Positions 53,673 through 64,000 of a stretch of DNA of 64,000 nt are shown one piece after another. Below the pieces are notes generated by a model. It was not told the origin of the DNA. It did not search any database and saw only the letters and a list, made by a program, of their open reading frames with translations. This DNA is from Blattamonas nauphoetae. Its lineage: Eukaryota > Preaxostyla > Oxymonadida. Positions within the stretch are counted from its first letter, which is position 1; the number at the start of each line of letters is the position of its first letter. Position numbers and translations under genes: made by a program. Location: contig JARBJD010000053.1 in the NCBI GenBank assembly GCA_033064195.1, positions 124,001-188,000 on the forward strand, written 5' to 3'.

Positions 53673-54394
53673 CAAATTTGTTCATCAACACCGTTTGGCA
53701 GCCATCTATCAACTATTCGGATCAGAATTCATTGGACAGTCAAAACCGAAAAAGTTCCAATACAATACATAGTGTACTCAAATTCTGCTGGGGTAGTATT
53801 TGCCGAAAATTTAAACAAGTTAAAAATAAATGAGTGATAAAAGATGTCGATGATTCTTGATGATAAAAAAATGTCTGAATAAACAATAACCTCATCTTTT
53901 GAATGTCCAAAGGTTCGGGTGAAATCCAAAACAGTGAAAAAATTATCACGAAATTTGTAAAGTACTATGATGAAATAAAAGTCAATACCGATCGAGATAT
54001 GCAAAGTTACAACTTTCGAAATCGGAACCATCCATAAATAAAGAGACATATGAGCGTCTCGCAAGCGTACCAATATCAGATATGAATGAACTTTTCATTT
54101 TATTCCACTTCATGAAACTAAGAAAGATAGACAACCAGTTTGGTGAAATGAGAGCTCCTTAATGAACTTGGGACAACACGATCTTCAGTACAGAATTCAC
54201 TTTTCTCTGTTAGTATGACATTATTCAACACAGTCTGAATAGTTCAAAGTCGAATAAAAATGATTCAAAATCGAAATAAATCATTCAAAACAAAATGAAA
54301 TAATTCAAGGTCGAAAGACAACATTCAAAGTCGAAGAGAATTAATTCATAGTCGAATTAAAAAGTTATAATTTGAAATTCAGGATTGAAGACAA
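53673..54394. repeat. Left arm of a 722-bp palindrome
   Basis: Pairs with 54591-55312 (coordinate sum 108985). The ends, several inner points and the two 114-codon frames (identical peptides) all agree, so the arms are identical or almost so. The arm starts CAAATTTGTTCATC, three bases after the diverged element end. Confidence 0.85.
54241..54362. repeat. About six imperfect 20-bp tandem units
   Basis: Units such as ATTCAAAGTCGAAnnnnnnn repeat about every 20 bases within the left arm; the mirror copy lies at 54623-54744. Sub-repeats inside inverted arms are a feature of foldback elements. Confidence 0.6.
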
Positions 54395-54590
54395 AAAAAT
54401 CGATATATTTCCGAAACACGTGTTTTGAAGTTTGTTCGGTATCGAGTGGTATAAAAATGCAAAAACCATATTTTTATTCTTTGTTTGACCAATATTGATT
54501 CTTCTAGAAAAAAGCGCTCGTTGTTGACATGGAATTATTTAGTGACACCACTATGAAAAGCTAAAAATCACTTCAGAAAGAATGAATAAA
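54395..54590. other. 196-bp spacer of the palindrome
   Basis: Unique AT-rich sequence between the arms; no gene seen. Confidence 0.7.
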
Positions 54591-55312
54591 TTGTCTTCAA
54601 TCCTGAATTTCAAATTATAACTTTTTAATTCGACTATGAATTAATTCTCTTCGACTTTGAATGTTGTCTTTCGACCTTGAATTATTTCATTTTGTTTTGA
54701 ATGATTTATTTCGATTTTGAATCATTTTTATTCGACTTTGAACTATTCAGACTGTGTTGAATAATGTCATACTAACAGAGAAAAGTGAATTCTGTACTGA
54801 AGATCGTGTTGTCCCAAGTTCATTAAGGAGCTCTCATTTCACCAAACTGGTTGTCTATCTTTCTTAGTTTCATGAAGTGGAATAAAATGAAAAGTTCATT
54901 CATATCTGATATTGGTACGCTTGCGAGACGCTCATATGTCTCTTTATTTATGGATGGTTCCGATTTCGAAAGTTGTAACTTTGCATATCTCGATCGGTAT
55001 TGACTTTTATTTCATCATAGTACTTTACAAATTTCGTGATAATTTTTTCACTGTTTTGGATTTCACCCGAACCTTTGGACATTCAAAAGATGAGGTTATT
55101 GTTTATTCAGACATTTTTTTATCATCAAGAATCATCGACATCTTTTATCACTCATTTATTTTTAACTTGTTTAAATTTTCGGCAAATACTACCCCAGCAG
55201 AATTTGAGTACACTATGTATTGTATTGGAACTTTTTCGGTTTTGACTGTCCAATGAATTCTGATCCGAATAGTTGATAGATGGCTGCCAAACGGTGTTGA
55301 TGAACAAATTTG
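54591..55312. repeat. Right arm of the 722-bp palindrome
   Basis: Reverse complement of 53673-54394. Followed by 73 bases and then the right arm of the outer 311-bp inverted repeat. Confidence 0.85.
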
Positions 55313-55385
55313 AAATTTCGAGATCTATATCTACTGTCTTATCGGTTTCTTGTTTATATTATGCGATTTAGCGATTTTGTGAGAT

Positions 55386-55696
55386 CTGACCCTTTGAAGA
55401 GTTACATCGATCTGCAAACAGACACTATTGGCCGGTCAGCCAAGCCGAATACCAAATCGTGAGCGATCTTGAGAACTATTGTTAAAGGTCGAATTGAAAC
55501 TCGCCAACTTCGAGTTCATAAGAGATTCGAGATCGAAGCACAATAAAAAATATTGGATGAGTGAAATCTTGAACCAATTGTTATTTGTATTTTTAGGCAC
55601 AAAATCGCCTTTTATGAACACTTTATTCCTGATTCCGTCTGCTTATTCACCAGTTCACTCTGAGACAACAAGAACAATGAACTCGAGCCAATGAAA
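55386..55696. repeat. Right arm of the 311-bp inverted repeat
   Basis: Reverse complement of 47823-48133. The bases 55381-55448 form a complete 68-bp type end block (GAGATCTGACCCTTTGAAG at its inner side), pointing toward the island. Confidence 0.8.
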
Positions 55697-55931
55697 GCCA
55701 TCAAGCAGGATGGCATGGTCACCTCGCATTTGGAAACTCTCAAACGACTCCCAACCACATTGTGTTGAAGAACAGCGAAACATCGACATTCTACAAATCA
55801 ATATGATGAGATGTGGTTTGAGAAGTGAGATGAATGAAGAGGATTTGATTGTTTATTCATTCTCGTCGGACGGATCTTCGTTCTCCATGTCGAAAACCTC
55901 AGTGAAGATGCACGGTTTCTCCGGGACCAGT

Positions 55932-58470
55932 TTAGAAACAATTTAACTGTCCAGATTGGATGGAGGAGGGCTGAAGGTTGCTCAGATGTGTGTTCTCCAA
56001 AGTGGCGACGAACTCAGACAAGTTGAAGTTGATTGTCGAGGCTGGTTCACGAACAATCGAGCGGTCCAGTGTGGGCAGAGGAGGGCTGAAGGTCGGCTCG
56101 GTGAAGCAATCGATGAACGCATCGGATGTTGGGTCGAATTGTGTCATGTCTCTGCCCCACAAATCATCCATTTCCGGGATTCCGCTGCAATCGGACGACT
56201 CGGTGAGGAGATCGCTGACTGAAACCACTCCAGTGTTGAAATGATAACGGGTTGAGAGAGCTTCGGGCTGCACTTGATTCCGAAAGGAGCCCACATGCTC
56301 TGAGAGGACAATCCAGATGAAGAACACATTAATGTCCTCCCTTTCGAGTTTCTTCTGTCTGGCCATCTTTTCTCGTATCGCATCGATGAGAACAGTGTTG
56401 CATGCATTTGAAGTTTCACTGAGTGTGGTTTTGAAAGTGTAAAGAGTGTGTATGGTTGGTGAAACCTCTCTCTCACTGGAAGTCTGTTCCTGGAGATAGA
56501 CGAAGGAATCGAACCCAGTCCAAAGGTTGTTGTTCGGTTGGGTTCCGGCTTCGTTGGTTGGTCTGCTGTAGAGCACGTTGCTTTCGATTTCGAAGACTGA
56601 CGGTTCGAGTGACAGAAGTTCGTCCTCCGTTTTGTGATCATGGCGAATCACAGGAAGGTGAAACTTGAACGAACGAAACCCGTTGGGCATTGCTGAGTAC
56701 ACAGTCAACTTCACATGTGAAACCAACAGTTCATCGTTCACTTTTGATTTGAACATCTGTTCTCTCAATCTCTCTTCCAGTTCCCTGTTGTGCACGAGTT
56801 CCAGAAAATGTGCTGACTTGAGTGTTTCGAGTTCTGTGAACAGTCTGGCTGCAAACGAGCTGATTGGGCTTTTGCTTATTCCATTGAATGTGAGGTGACT
56901 GATTGTCGGGAGTGTGTACTCGTCATCTGTCAATAATGAATTTATTGGCAAAGCTTTAATCAATTCAAGGAACGCAGTCCCCACGCGGTTGCCTAGCATA
57001 CGTGGTGTCAGCCCGAACACATCGATCACGTTCTTTTTCACATAGGCTGCTTCTTGACCGTTCTTTGGGATGCACTGTCCATGGGCTCCCAGAAACGTGA
57101 CCACCAACGGTTGCATCTCACTAATTTGCTGAACACGGAGGTTGTGATGCCAGTATTCAGAATCCGTCTTTCCCAAACGAACCATCATCGTCAAGAATTC
57201 GTCCTTTCCCCAGGGTGGGTATCGAGGTTCGATATACGGATCTGCGTGGCTCATTCCAGTTGCATAATCTTTGTATATCTTCGGAGAGGCGGCAAAGACG
57301 GTGAAGAAAACACTCACTCTTGACTCTTTGAATGGATTTTCCGAATCCAGAATTCGGATCACTGGACCACTACCACGAATAAATTTGTATTCTTCAAATT
57401 TTGAGTTGTGCACTCGAACATTGATTGGTGTCGTTGGATTCGTGTGATCAATGAGGATCGTGACAACTTTCGATAGTTGGAAGGGAATGTACAAGATGGT
57501 CTGACAACATGAAGAGATCCAGAAAACATACCACTTTCTCAAACGAGTGCATCAGACGATATATTAAATACAGCAGCATCTGCGATTTTCCTGTTCCTGG
57601 CGTCCCCTTCAAGAACACGTTTTTGATTTGTCTTTGTGCTTTTTCTTCATCGGATTCACCCTCAAATGAATTTAGGGTGACGAAATCTTGAGAGAAAGCA
57701 CTTTCAAATTCCCTCATCAACTGCGAGTCCTCAGTCCAATTTGGAGACTGTTGAACTGAAGCACGAAGTTCCGGGGGGATAGCATCTATCTCCTCTTGAC
57801 TGAGTTCGTCTGGTGGTTCTCCATTTTCAGGCAGAAGAGGGAAATTAGGATTCGGATCGTGTGTTGGAGGTGTTAATTTGTACAATTTTGTGATTTTTTC
57901 GATAACACCCCTGACAAAGACATCCCAGCAATTTCTGACATAAACCATCTGGTCCGTATCCAACTGGTATTCAGCAACTGGCAATTTGATACAACGTTGC
58001 TGAGGCTTCGTGTAATACAGCTGGAACATCATATCCAGTGGTATCAATGATTGTCGCATTCTGTTTTCAGTCACGTAAGATTGTGATATGGAACCATCAA
58101 CCAAATGGATTACAGTGATTGGTGCCTTTTCAGTATCTCCGTCAAGAACAGGCCAACAACTCAGCAAGTCATCCATCATCAAATTTAATGTGTATTTGCA
58201 TCCCGAATCGCCAACCAGACTCTTCCATCGCGTGCCATCCACATCATTGGCATGAGCGGTGACAAACCCTGTTCTAGGTGCTCCACTAGACGGCCTTGGC
58301 ACGTTGGCTTCTTGTGGGAGTATGGATGGGAACATGAGAGTGAGAAAGCCAGATGATGTTTTAAGAATTTTTGCGATTGACGAGTACAAATCTTCTACCG
58401 TGGCTGGTCGACAAATGGAAATTGTTTGAATTTGCTTTGTACCCGGAGTGACAAGGATTCGAAAATTCAT
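55932..58470 (-). CDS. Crinkler/RHS-like P-loop NTPase
   Basis: Two exons (58470-57533 and 57501-55932) around a 31-nt intron (GTATGT...GTCAG) encode 835 residues. The first ATG in frame opens a short beta-grasp-like header (MNFRILVTPGTKQIQTISIC, then ATVEDLYSSIAKIL). A central region carries Walker A LKGTPGTGKSQMLLYLI (about 57577-57606), and splicing restores EKVTILYIPFQL after it. A header, then a GTPGxGKS NTPase, is the layout of Crinkler and RHS effectors. No nuclease motif is evident in the C-terminal half. The stop is followed by a short acidic open frame that may be a further exon. The gene looks whole; the role is unknown. Confidence 0.55.
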
Positions 58471-58953
58471 GTTCCGCTTTGAGATGAATTCTGGATGATG
58501 AAACAAAAAGATGGCGATCTCGAACAAGGATCAATCCCAGCATAAATGCATTCCGGCTTGAGAGGGAATGCCAACGACCTTTTCTCCTATTTTATCACTT
58601 CCTCTAGGATTCAATATGGAGCGAAACTCGTGATTGTGTGTTTTCAAATGTTTTTGGCTCAAAGTCACACCAATTTTCACCGTCAAATCTTCGCCTCCTC
58701 TCCATGACTTGGTATGTGTTTTTGTTAGTTCTTCCTCCTTCATTCTTTCGTTCACCTCTGTCAATGTACTTCGCTTGTATTCTCGTTTCAATCGATATGC
58801 TTGCTTTATCTTACCATCCTTTCCTTTCTTCTCCCCTTCTCAAACCTTCGGTTGGAATCATTAATCAATTCTTGTCGTTCATTTTACAACACCTTTTTTC
58901 ACATTACTATCCTCTGAAACCTGCATCCTGCCATGTGTCTGCATTTTCATTAG

Positions 58954-59679
58954 CCATTCACAAGCTTTGAAAAGACAAGGACAACATCGATGAAAATCAG
59001 CGAGGTCGAAGTCACTCTCCACATCCCTCACCCAACTTGGAAGACAGTATCAGCAGCCTAAGGCAACATGTACCTTTGGGGGACCTACTAAAATGAATTC
59101 AATTGGTCACAAAAACATTTTTTGGATTATTTTCTAGAATAATTAGGTCTCTAGTATCCCGATTCATTTCTGTGAAAATCTTGTGAAATAATCAAAAATA
59201 AGGGTCGGATCAAATCATACATTCTGAAGTGGGAATTATTCACAATTTATTGTATCCTAGTAAGTTCATAAGTGTGTTTTTGAGGAAATAGATGTCCATA
59301 GAAGAGCATAGAAACTTCTTTGACAGAGATCCTGACTGTTTCCTTTCGTGATCTCCTAGTTTCTCTAGAAAACATATCTTGGAAAAACTCAATTTTCGGT
59401 TCTCTCATTACAAGAATATCCAGAATTTCCTAGAAATTTTCTCTAATAGCCTTATTTGTGGACTTTTGGTAGGTCCCCTAAAGGTACATCTTGCCCAGCC
59501 TAATCCACAAAATAAAGCGGACATCACTGAACCCCTCCCGCTCCGATGAAGACACAGCCTGCCCCGAAGACGAATCCATTTGTCCCAAAAGCAGATACAC
59601 CCATATTCATCCTCTATCACATGAAGACCAAGCGAAACAGTTGTTAGTGAACGACAGAGTAGTTCTCAATATCAATTGA
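58954..59679 (+). pseudogene. Small open frame interrupted by a MITE
   Basis: A frame after a plausible acceptor (TTTCATTAG at 58945-58953) reads TSMKISEVEVTLHIPHPTWE and continues to 59054. If the MITE and one copy of its target duplication are taken out, the same frame goes on from 59504 to a stop at 59677-59679, adding acidic and His-rich sequence. As it stands it enters the MITE and stops there. No family is recognised, and the opposite strand is also open in part, so the coding claim is weak. Confidence 0.3.
59063..59495. mobile_element. hAT-type MITE, 433 bp
   Basis: The 32-bp inverted ends (GGCAACATGTACCTTT, then GGGGGACCTACTAAAA on the left) pair with three mismatches. The target duplication is CAGCCTAA at 59055-59062 and 59496-59503. 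The interior is AT-rich and non-coding. The ends differ from the A/B family. Confidence 0.82.
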
Positions 59680-60660
59680 TGGAACGACGAGAGGAGAATC
59701 ATCACGGAATCCACAAACACTGCAATGGGGTCTGGGGAGTCTTGCCCAATGGTCTTCAAATAAGCTTCGGCGAACGATTTGGTGCTGACATTTCGGTTGA
59801 AAGAACCCAGAAACGAAGACGCTCTCCTGACAAGCACCTCATATATCTGGTAGGTATCTCTGACCGTTGAAACTAGAGAGACGCAGACATGTGCTAAAGA
59901 ATCAACAGTGACTGGGTCTTCAGGATTCCAGCTCATGAATGGAGAGTATTCTGGATCAATCAGATGAAAATGAGGAGGAGTAGTTTGACACCATCTGACG
60001 AGATCATGATGATTGTGAAGCCTGTTCGATAAAGTTAGCTCGATAGGTTCGAAAGTGAAGGTATGGGGCTATAGAAGTGGTTGTAGTTGAGAAGTGAGTG
60101 CAGGATGGAGTGTGCTGGCCATCCTCTTCGCAGTGTTAGCAGATGGTTGCTCAGGGACGAACGCTTGCATGCCCATCAGAATCTGGATTATAGCTTTGTG
60201 CAACTCCGATCACCACACTTTCAATGATCTCACAATGGAAGCAAACTCACAGATTCTGATCCAAGACGGTTCAGAAGACATTCGAAGCATCACACAACTC
60301 GATCTGGAGCTCCGGTTCGTTGAACCAGTCGACACAATCCCATTTCTGTCCGGAACATCGTCATCTCTCATCAAATGGATCGGCGTTTGTGTTGATTGCG
60401 ACTTCAACAACGATCGAGACAACCCGTCCGATGAATGCGGATCTGTCAACAAAAGATGGAATAACCTTTTGCTGCTCATTCACCAACACACGGACAGTTC
60501 TGTCATTGCTGGAGTGGCAGGTCTCGATGTCCTGCGATGGATGAGAAGCGGACAACGTGCAAGTTCTATTTGGAATGTTGGGAGTGTTTGGAGTGGTTCT
60601 GATTGTATCCATTGCGATGTTGTCGACAAACGTGAAGGTGTCGTGAGCACTTCAACACAG
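59536..60660 (-). other. Probable multi-exon gene, joins unresolved
   Basis: From about 60010 down to 59607 a frame reads like protein: PHTFTFEPIELTLSNRLHNH, WCQTTPPHFHLIDPEYSPFM, VSLVSTVRDTYQIYEVLVRR and NVSTKSFAEAYLKTIGQ. The last two resemble in style the helical core of gamma-tubulin complex proteins, but this is not firm. Further upstream, VIPSFVDRSAFIGRVVSIVV (near 60400-60480) and FVPEQPSANTAKRMASTL (near 60110-60170) look like other exons. A 192-codon plus-strand frame at 60094-60672 overlaps and is less convincing. Confidence 0.35.
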
Positions 60661-60849
60661 TTAACATTCTAAGTAAGCACATTCGAACTGCACATAGAAT
60701 CCAGACAGAAACAAGATTTTCTGAATGCAAAAAGAAAAAATAATGCCTTAAACCGTTTGAAAGAAACCAAAATGAGAGAGGCAACACCATGATAAAAAGT
60801 TAATGGTTTCAGATCTTACACATTTCAACTCCTACTTCCAACTCGGCTG

Positions 60850-61767
60850 ATGTTTACTTCTATCAGTCTTGATGCCGATTCGTTCTCATTTGGCGACAGT
60901 GCCTATGATCTTGGGCTCTCCCTAGGATGGTCTGATGACAACTCAACAATGGACCTTTTTGGTTCCGGGAGTTATGACGACCCCATTGCCACCTCATCTC
61001 TGTCAACATCCGGAATTGAAGATAACGAGATGGATTCTTCTCCATTCTTCCGAGGTGAAGATGTGCAGTCACAGTTTAACGCCAACACAGCCGCTCCGCC
61101 CGCTCCATTCACCACGCTCCCGAAACTGCCTCCACTGCCACCGCTCCAAATATCCCGGAACAATCCGTCTGCAGTTGCGTCCACCTTCTCGCGGCAATCT
61201 CGGGCTGTCCATCGTGAAGATACATCGGATAAAGTGAAGCCTAACCAGCCTCGTCTGTTCGTTCACGCCATCCAAGTCAGCGGCTCTGGCATGATCCCAG
61301 TCAGAGATCCTGGTCACACAATCAGAATGAACTACAAAAGTTTCGCTTTCACAATCAGGAGCTTTGCTGAAAACGTCGATCACGAACTTTTGTCCTGGTT
61401 GAACTCTGAACAGATCAGCACCATCGACAAGGATCCTAAGTACCAATCCAGGAGTTCGAATACCGAATTGGGTAAGCCAATTAAGGTAACAATTAAGTGG
61501 CCCGATATCGATTACTTGGTTCTCGATCGCCAAAGAATCAGCGACTCTCAGACACTGCAACCGGCAATGCTGAGTTTCAAATTACACGATCCCAAAGATC
61601 CCAACTTCGTTGCGTTTTTTACTCGAATGAGGACGGTCTGCCCCGATCTGGAACGACCCAGCTCACAAAACATCCACATCAACGTACTACTAAAGTATGA
61701 GGAAACAAAATGGAAGTACTTTGAGGAAAAGAACAACTCTAGAAAGAATTTCAAGATACTGAAATAG
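60850..61767 (+). CDS. Hypothetical protein, 305 residues
   Basis: A single exon. The first 130 residues are disordered, acidic and then Pro-rich (TLPKLPPLPPLQ). Residues about 135-300 form a folded-looking domain with beta-strand character (LFVHAIQVSGSGMIPV, TIRMNYKSFAFTIRSF, KVTIKWPDIDYLVLD, MLSFKLHDPKDPNFVAF) and a basic C-terminus (NNSRKNFKILK). A disordered acidic start before a beta domain and basic tail recalls transcription factors with an immunoglobulin-like DNA-binding fold, but I recognise no family. It could be lineage-specific. Confidence 0.6.
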   Translation: MFTSISLDADSFSFGDSAYDLGLSLGWSDDNSTMDLFGSGSYDDPIATSSLSTSGIEDNEMDSSPFFRGEDVQSQFNANTAAPPAPFTTLPKLPPLPPLQISRNNPSAVASTFSRQSRAVHREDTSDKVKPNQPRLFVHAIQVSGSGMIPVRDPGHTIRMNYKSFAFTIRSFAENVDHELLSWLNSEQISTIDKDPKYQSRSSNTELGKPIKVTIKWPDIDYLVLDRQRISDSQTLQPAMLSFKLHDPKDPNFVAFFTRMRTVCPDLERPSSQNIHINVLLKYEETKWKYFEEKNNSRKNFKILK

Positions 61768-62352
61768 TCGCCGATTCACAAATGTGTAAAGCATCTCCGA
61801 CCACAAATCATCTTCTTCTTTGCGAGTCACACGATAATATATTTGCTTCGGCTCGCTTATTCTGTTCCCCTTCATTTTGTGACCTTTATTTCATTTTTTT
61901 GTGGACACTTGGAAATCCTGATGTAAATCGCACTCAACAGAGAAAGGGCTTGCATAAAGTGACAATTTCATGTTGAGCTTTGCCATTTCCACTTTCTTCT
62001 TCCACGAATGGTGCATCTGCGTGTTCGAATCAGAACTCGGAATAAAAACAGTCGCTCAATCAAAAACATCAACAATCTCCATTGACTCCACAAGGTCTGT
62101 TGATCACAACCCGACCAATCTCCCGCCATCCCCTCCACAATCTCACGCTGATCATGAATCATCCTGGCTCTTCCAACCGCGGATCAACCATCGTCATTCA
62201 GTGCATCATAACCCCCGTCCCTCCCCTTATCTCATTCTTCACTCAACCTCCTTCAAAACTTCAGTTAATCAACCCCACAGCTGGTCCATCCCACAACCAA
62301 TGCCCAACACTCCGTGTCGGTTCACTTTCGGTGGTGACCAAATTCTGCGAAG
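61768..62352. other. Intergenic region before AAMP
   Basis: Open frames of up to 150 codons overlap here on the plus strand in different frames and none reads like a family member. It probably holds the 5' leader of AAMP and perhaps an undetected upstream exon. Confidence 0.35.
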
Positions 62353-63862
62353 ATGGACTCCAATCCACTGCAAAAAATGGAACCGTCGGATGGAAAAATA
62401 CTTTATGCATCTTCTTTATCTATGATGGTTCTGGTGGAGGAGATGGAGAGTGATCGGGGTCAATTTTTTGTTCAAATGGAAAAAGATGACAATATTCCTC
62501 AACCATCCACATCCGGTGTTGGATATGTAGAAGAATACGTCATCGACAAAACAGGTCCAATACAAGATGATGATTCTGGGAGTGAATATCCGGATGAATC
62601 CAATTCAGAATCTGGCGAAGTCGAGGACACTCCTCACTTCATCCCAGAGAGAGAGGATGCGTTAAGTATTTTCCCACACGGCGGTCCAATTTTTACAGTG
62701 GATTGGAGTCCATCTTCACAGAATTTGGTCGCCACTGGCGGCGAAGAGGAGAAAGTCTTTCTTTGGGATGTCGACACTGAAAAAAAAATACTTACTATTC
62801 CTGGTATCTATTTTTTGATGTCATTTCTCCATTTTTTGATAGACAACGACGAAACACTGGGAGAATCCGTGTCAATTGTTTCTTTCTCACCAAATGGTGC
62901 TAAACTCGCTTTTTGTACGCTAAGTGGATCTGTTCAGATTTGGGACATGAATACAAAAGCAAAACTCTTGGAATTGGATGATTGTGACGGCGAGATTAAC
63001 TTTCTCCAGTGGAACTCTGGTTCACAAGGACTCGTAGCTGGGGATTCCAACTCTCTGGTCTATATTTGGTCGGCTACAACTGGCAATTGCCGAGTTCTCG
63101 CTGGTCATCAAGGTGCTGTCACGTGCGGAACATTCATTGGAGATGGTTTGTCTTTCTTTTTCAACAGGCCCAACTTACTGAATCAGGTCAAACCGTAATC
63201 ACAGGCAGCGAGAATGGAGCACTTATCTTGTGGAGTGTTCGTACTGCGGAGAAACTTGGACAGATAAACAGTATATTCCATTATTTCGAACATCTGCCCT
63301 TCTCTCCTCTCATTCCACTTATCAAGCCGTTCCAAAAGGTTCTCATGAAGATGGAAGTGGTGTAATGTGTGTGAAATATAATGCAAATCACCCACAACTC
63401 GTGATGTATGGAAAATCCAACGGAAATGTTGGATCAGCAATTGTTCCACAATGCACACTGGGACATACATTCCTTGGCATTCATTCTGATTCTGTCGAAA
63501 ACATTGTATTTTCTCCACAGTGTGGGGATATGCACCTCGCCGCGTCGATCAGTATTGACTCAACAGTCTCCATCTTTGACGTCAAGAAAAACCAAGTTCG
63601 GGGAAACAAGCTTGTTCACCCTGACACTGTCACCGCTGCCTTTTTCCATCCCACACTTCCTCACCTCATTACAGCTTGCTTCGATGGCATTTTGCGTGTG
63701 TGGGATGTCACAGCGACTCAGTGCATTGCGTCATTTGTTGGTCACTCTGCTCCGATTCAGGCACTCGCCTTGAGTCCGGATGGGAGGCGAGCTGTGACAG
63801 GAAGTGATGATAAAACAGCGAGGGTCTTCGATCTTGAGGCAAGGCCAGAGGAGAACGAATAG
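62353..63862 (+). CDS. AAMP: AAMP/Sqt1-like WD40 protein
   Basis: Four exons (62353-62803, 62843-63145, 63187-63270, 63325-63862) around introns of 39, 41 and 54 nt give about 457 residues. An acidic N-terminus is followed by WD repeats: LVATGGEEEKVFLWDVD (compare AVTGGEDDKAFVWRL of AAMP), FCTLSGSVQIWDMN, VAGDSNSLVYIWSA, VITGSENGALILWSV, ITACFDGILRVWDV and AVTGSDDKTARVFDL. The order, spacing and the TGGE wording of the first repeat suit AAMP; yeast Sqt1 is the dedicated chaperone of ribosomal protein uL16. An in-frame ATG at 62476 would skip the less conserved start. All three introns lie inside or between blades and each is needed to keep the repeats complete. Confidence 0.8.
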
Positions 63863-64000
63863 ATCGAGACATTTCACGAAAATCGGTCTGTTTGTCGAGA
63901 TTTTCGAAGGAGATCTTTCAAGTTTGAGAGAAATAAAATCATTATGGGTGAAATGAGTTAGTAATTAGCTACCCGACGTCGTCCTTCCTCCAAACGTATC
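63863..64000. other. 3' flank of AAMP
   Basis: AT-rich downstream sequence; nothing recognised before the window ends. Confidence 0.5.

Noticed and set aside
60094-60672. 192-codon plus-strand frame with ATG
   Set aside because: The minus strand holds several segments with better protein character. The plus frame has no motif, but it cannot be excluded.
1-64000. tRNA, rRNA, CRISPR arrays, retroviral, LTR or Polinton elements
   Set aside because: I saw no cloverleaf or rRNA stretches, no regular spacer arrays, and no reverse transcriptase, integrase, capsid or protein-primed polymerase motifs. A tRNA scan would be more sensitive than reading.

Overview
The window looks like nuclear DNA of a free-living or commensal protist. 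It is dense in genes on both strands, uses the standard genetic code (TAA, TAG and TGA all end genes) and carries many very short GT-AG introns, several of only 31-32 nt and one apparently of 23 nt. The gene set (NOT1, RLP24, BCCIP, AP-3 sigma, importin alpha, METTL13, proteasome chaperones, histone H4, AAMP) is eukaryotic. The decayed beta-helix surface gene, the short introns and the Pho80-type cyclins made me think of an oxymonad such as Blattamonas. That assignment is inference from memory of that group and was not tested.

Layout. 1-13 kb: the 3' part of NOT1, RLP24 with two introns, and a six-exon ERMP1-like membrane protein. 13-19 kb: a 1,873-residue protein joining a P-loop NTPase to an HNH nuclease, with a broken fragment of a second NTPase family beside it. 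19-29 kb: housekeeping genes packed tightly (importin alpha, BCCIP, AP-3 sigma, a cyclin, a one-unit nucleotidyltransferase, PSMG1, a PSMG4-like ORF, METTL13). 29.3-32.2 kb: a hAT-like DNA element with an 8-bp target duplication that carries a complete five-exon cyclin gene. 33.7-46.4 kb: two- and four-unit tandem nucleotidyltransferases around helical-repeat genes. 46.7 kb: a divergent histone H4. 47.8-55.7 kb: a repeat island with 311-bp inverted arms, a decayed acidic gene, a second copy of the hAT-like element carrying a decayed beta-helix gene, and a 1.6-kb palindrome. 55.9-58.5 kb: a Crinkler/RHS-like NTPase. 59-64 kb: a small hAT-type MITE inserted in an open frame, unresolved genes and AAMP.

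Two systems deserve most attention. The first is a family of elements with matching 112-bp and 68-bp ends that carry unrelated host-like genes instead of a transposase. The second is a family of Cid1/TUTase-like nucleotidyltransferases built from one, two and four repeated units, some with lost catalytic aspartates, which resembles the OAS1/2/3 layout of animals. Exon joins given here were worked out by eye from splice signals and reading phase, without transcript data.
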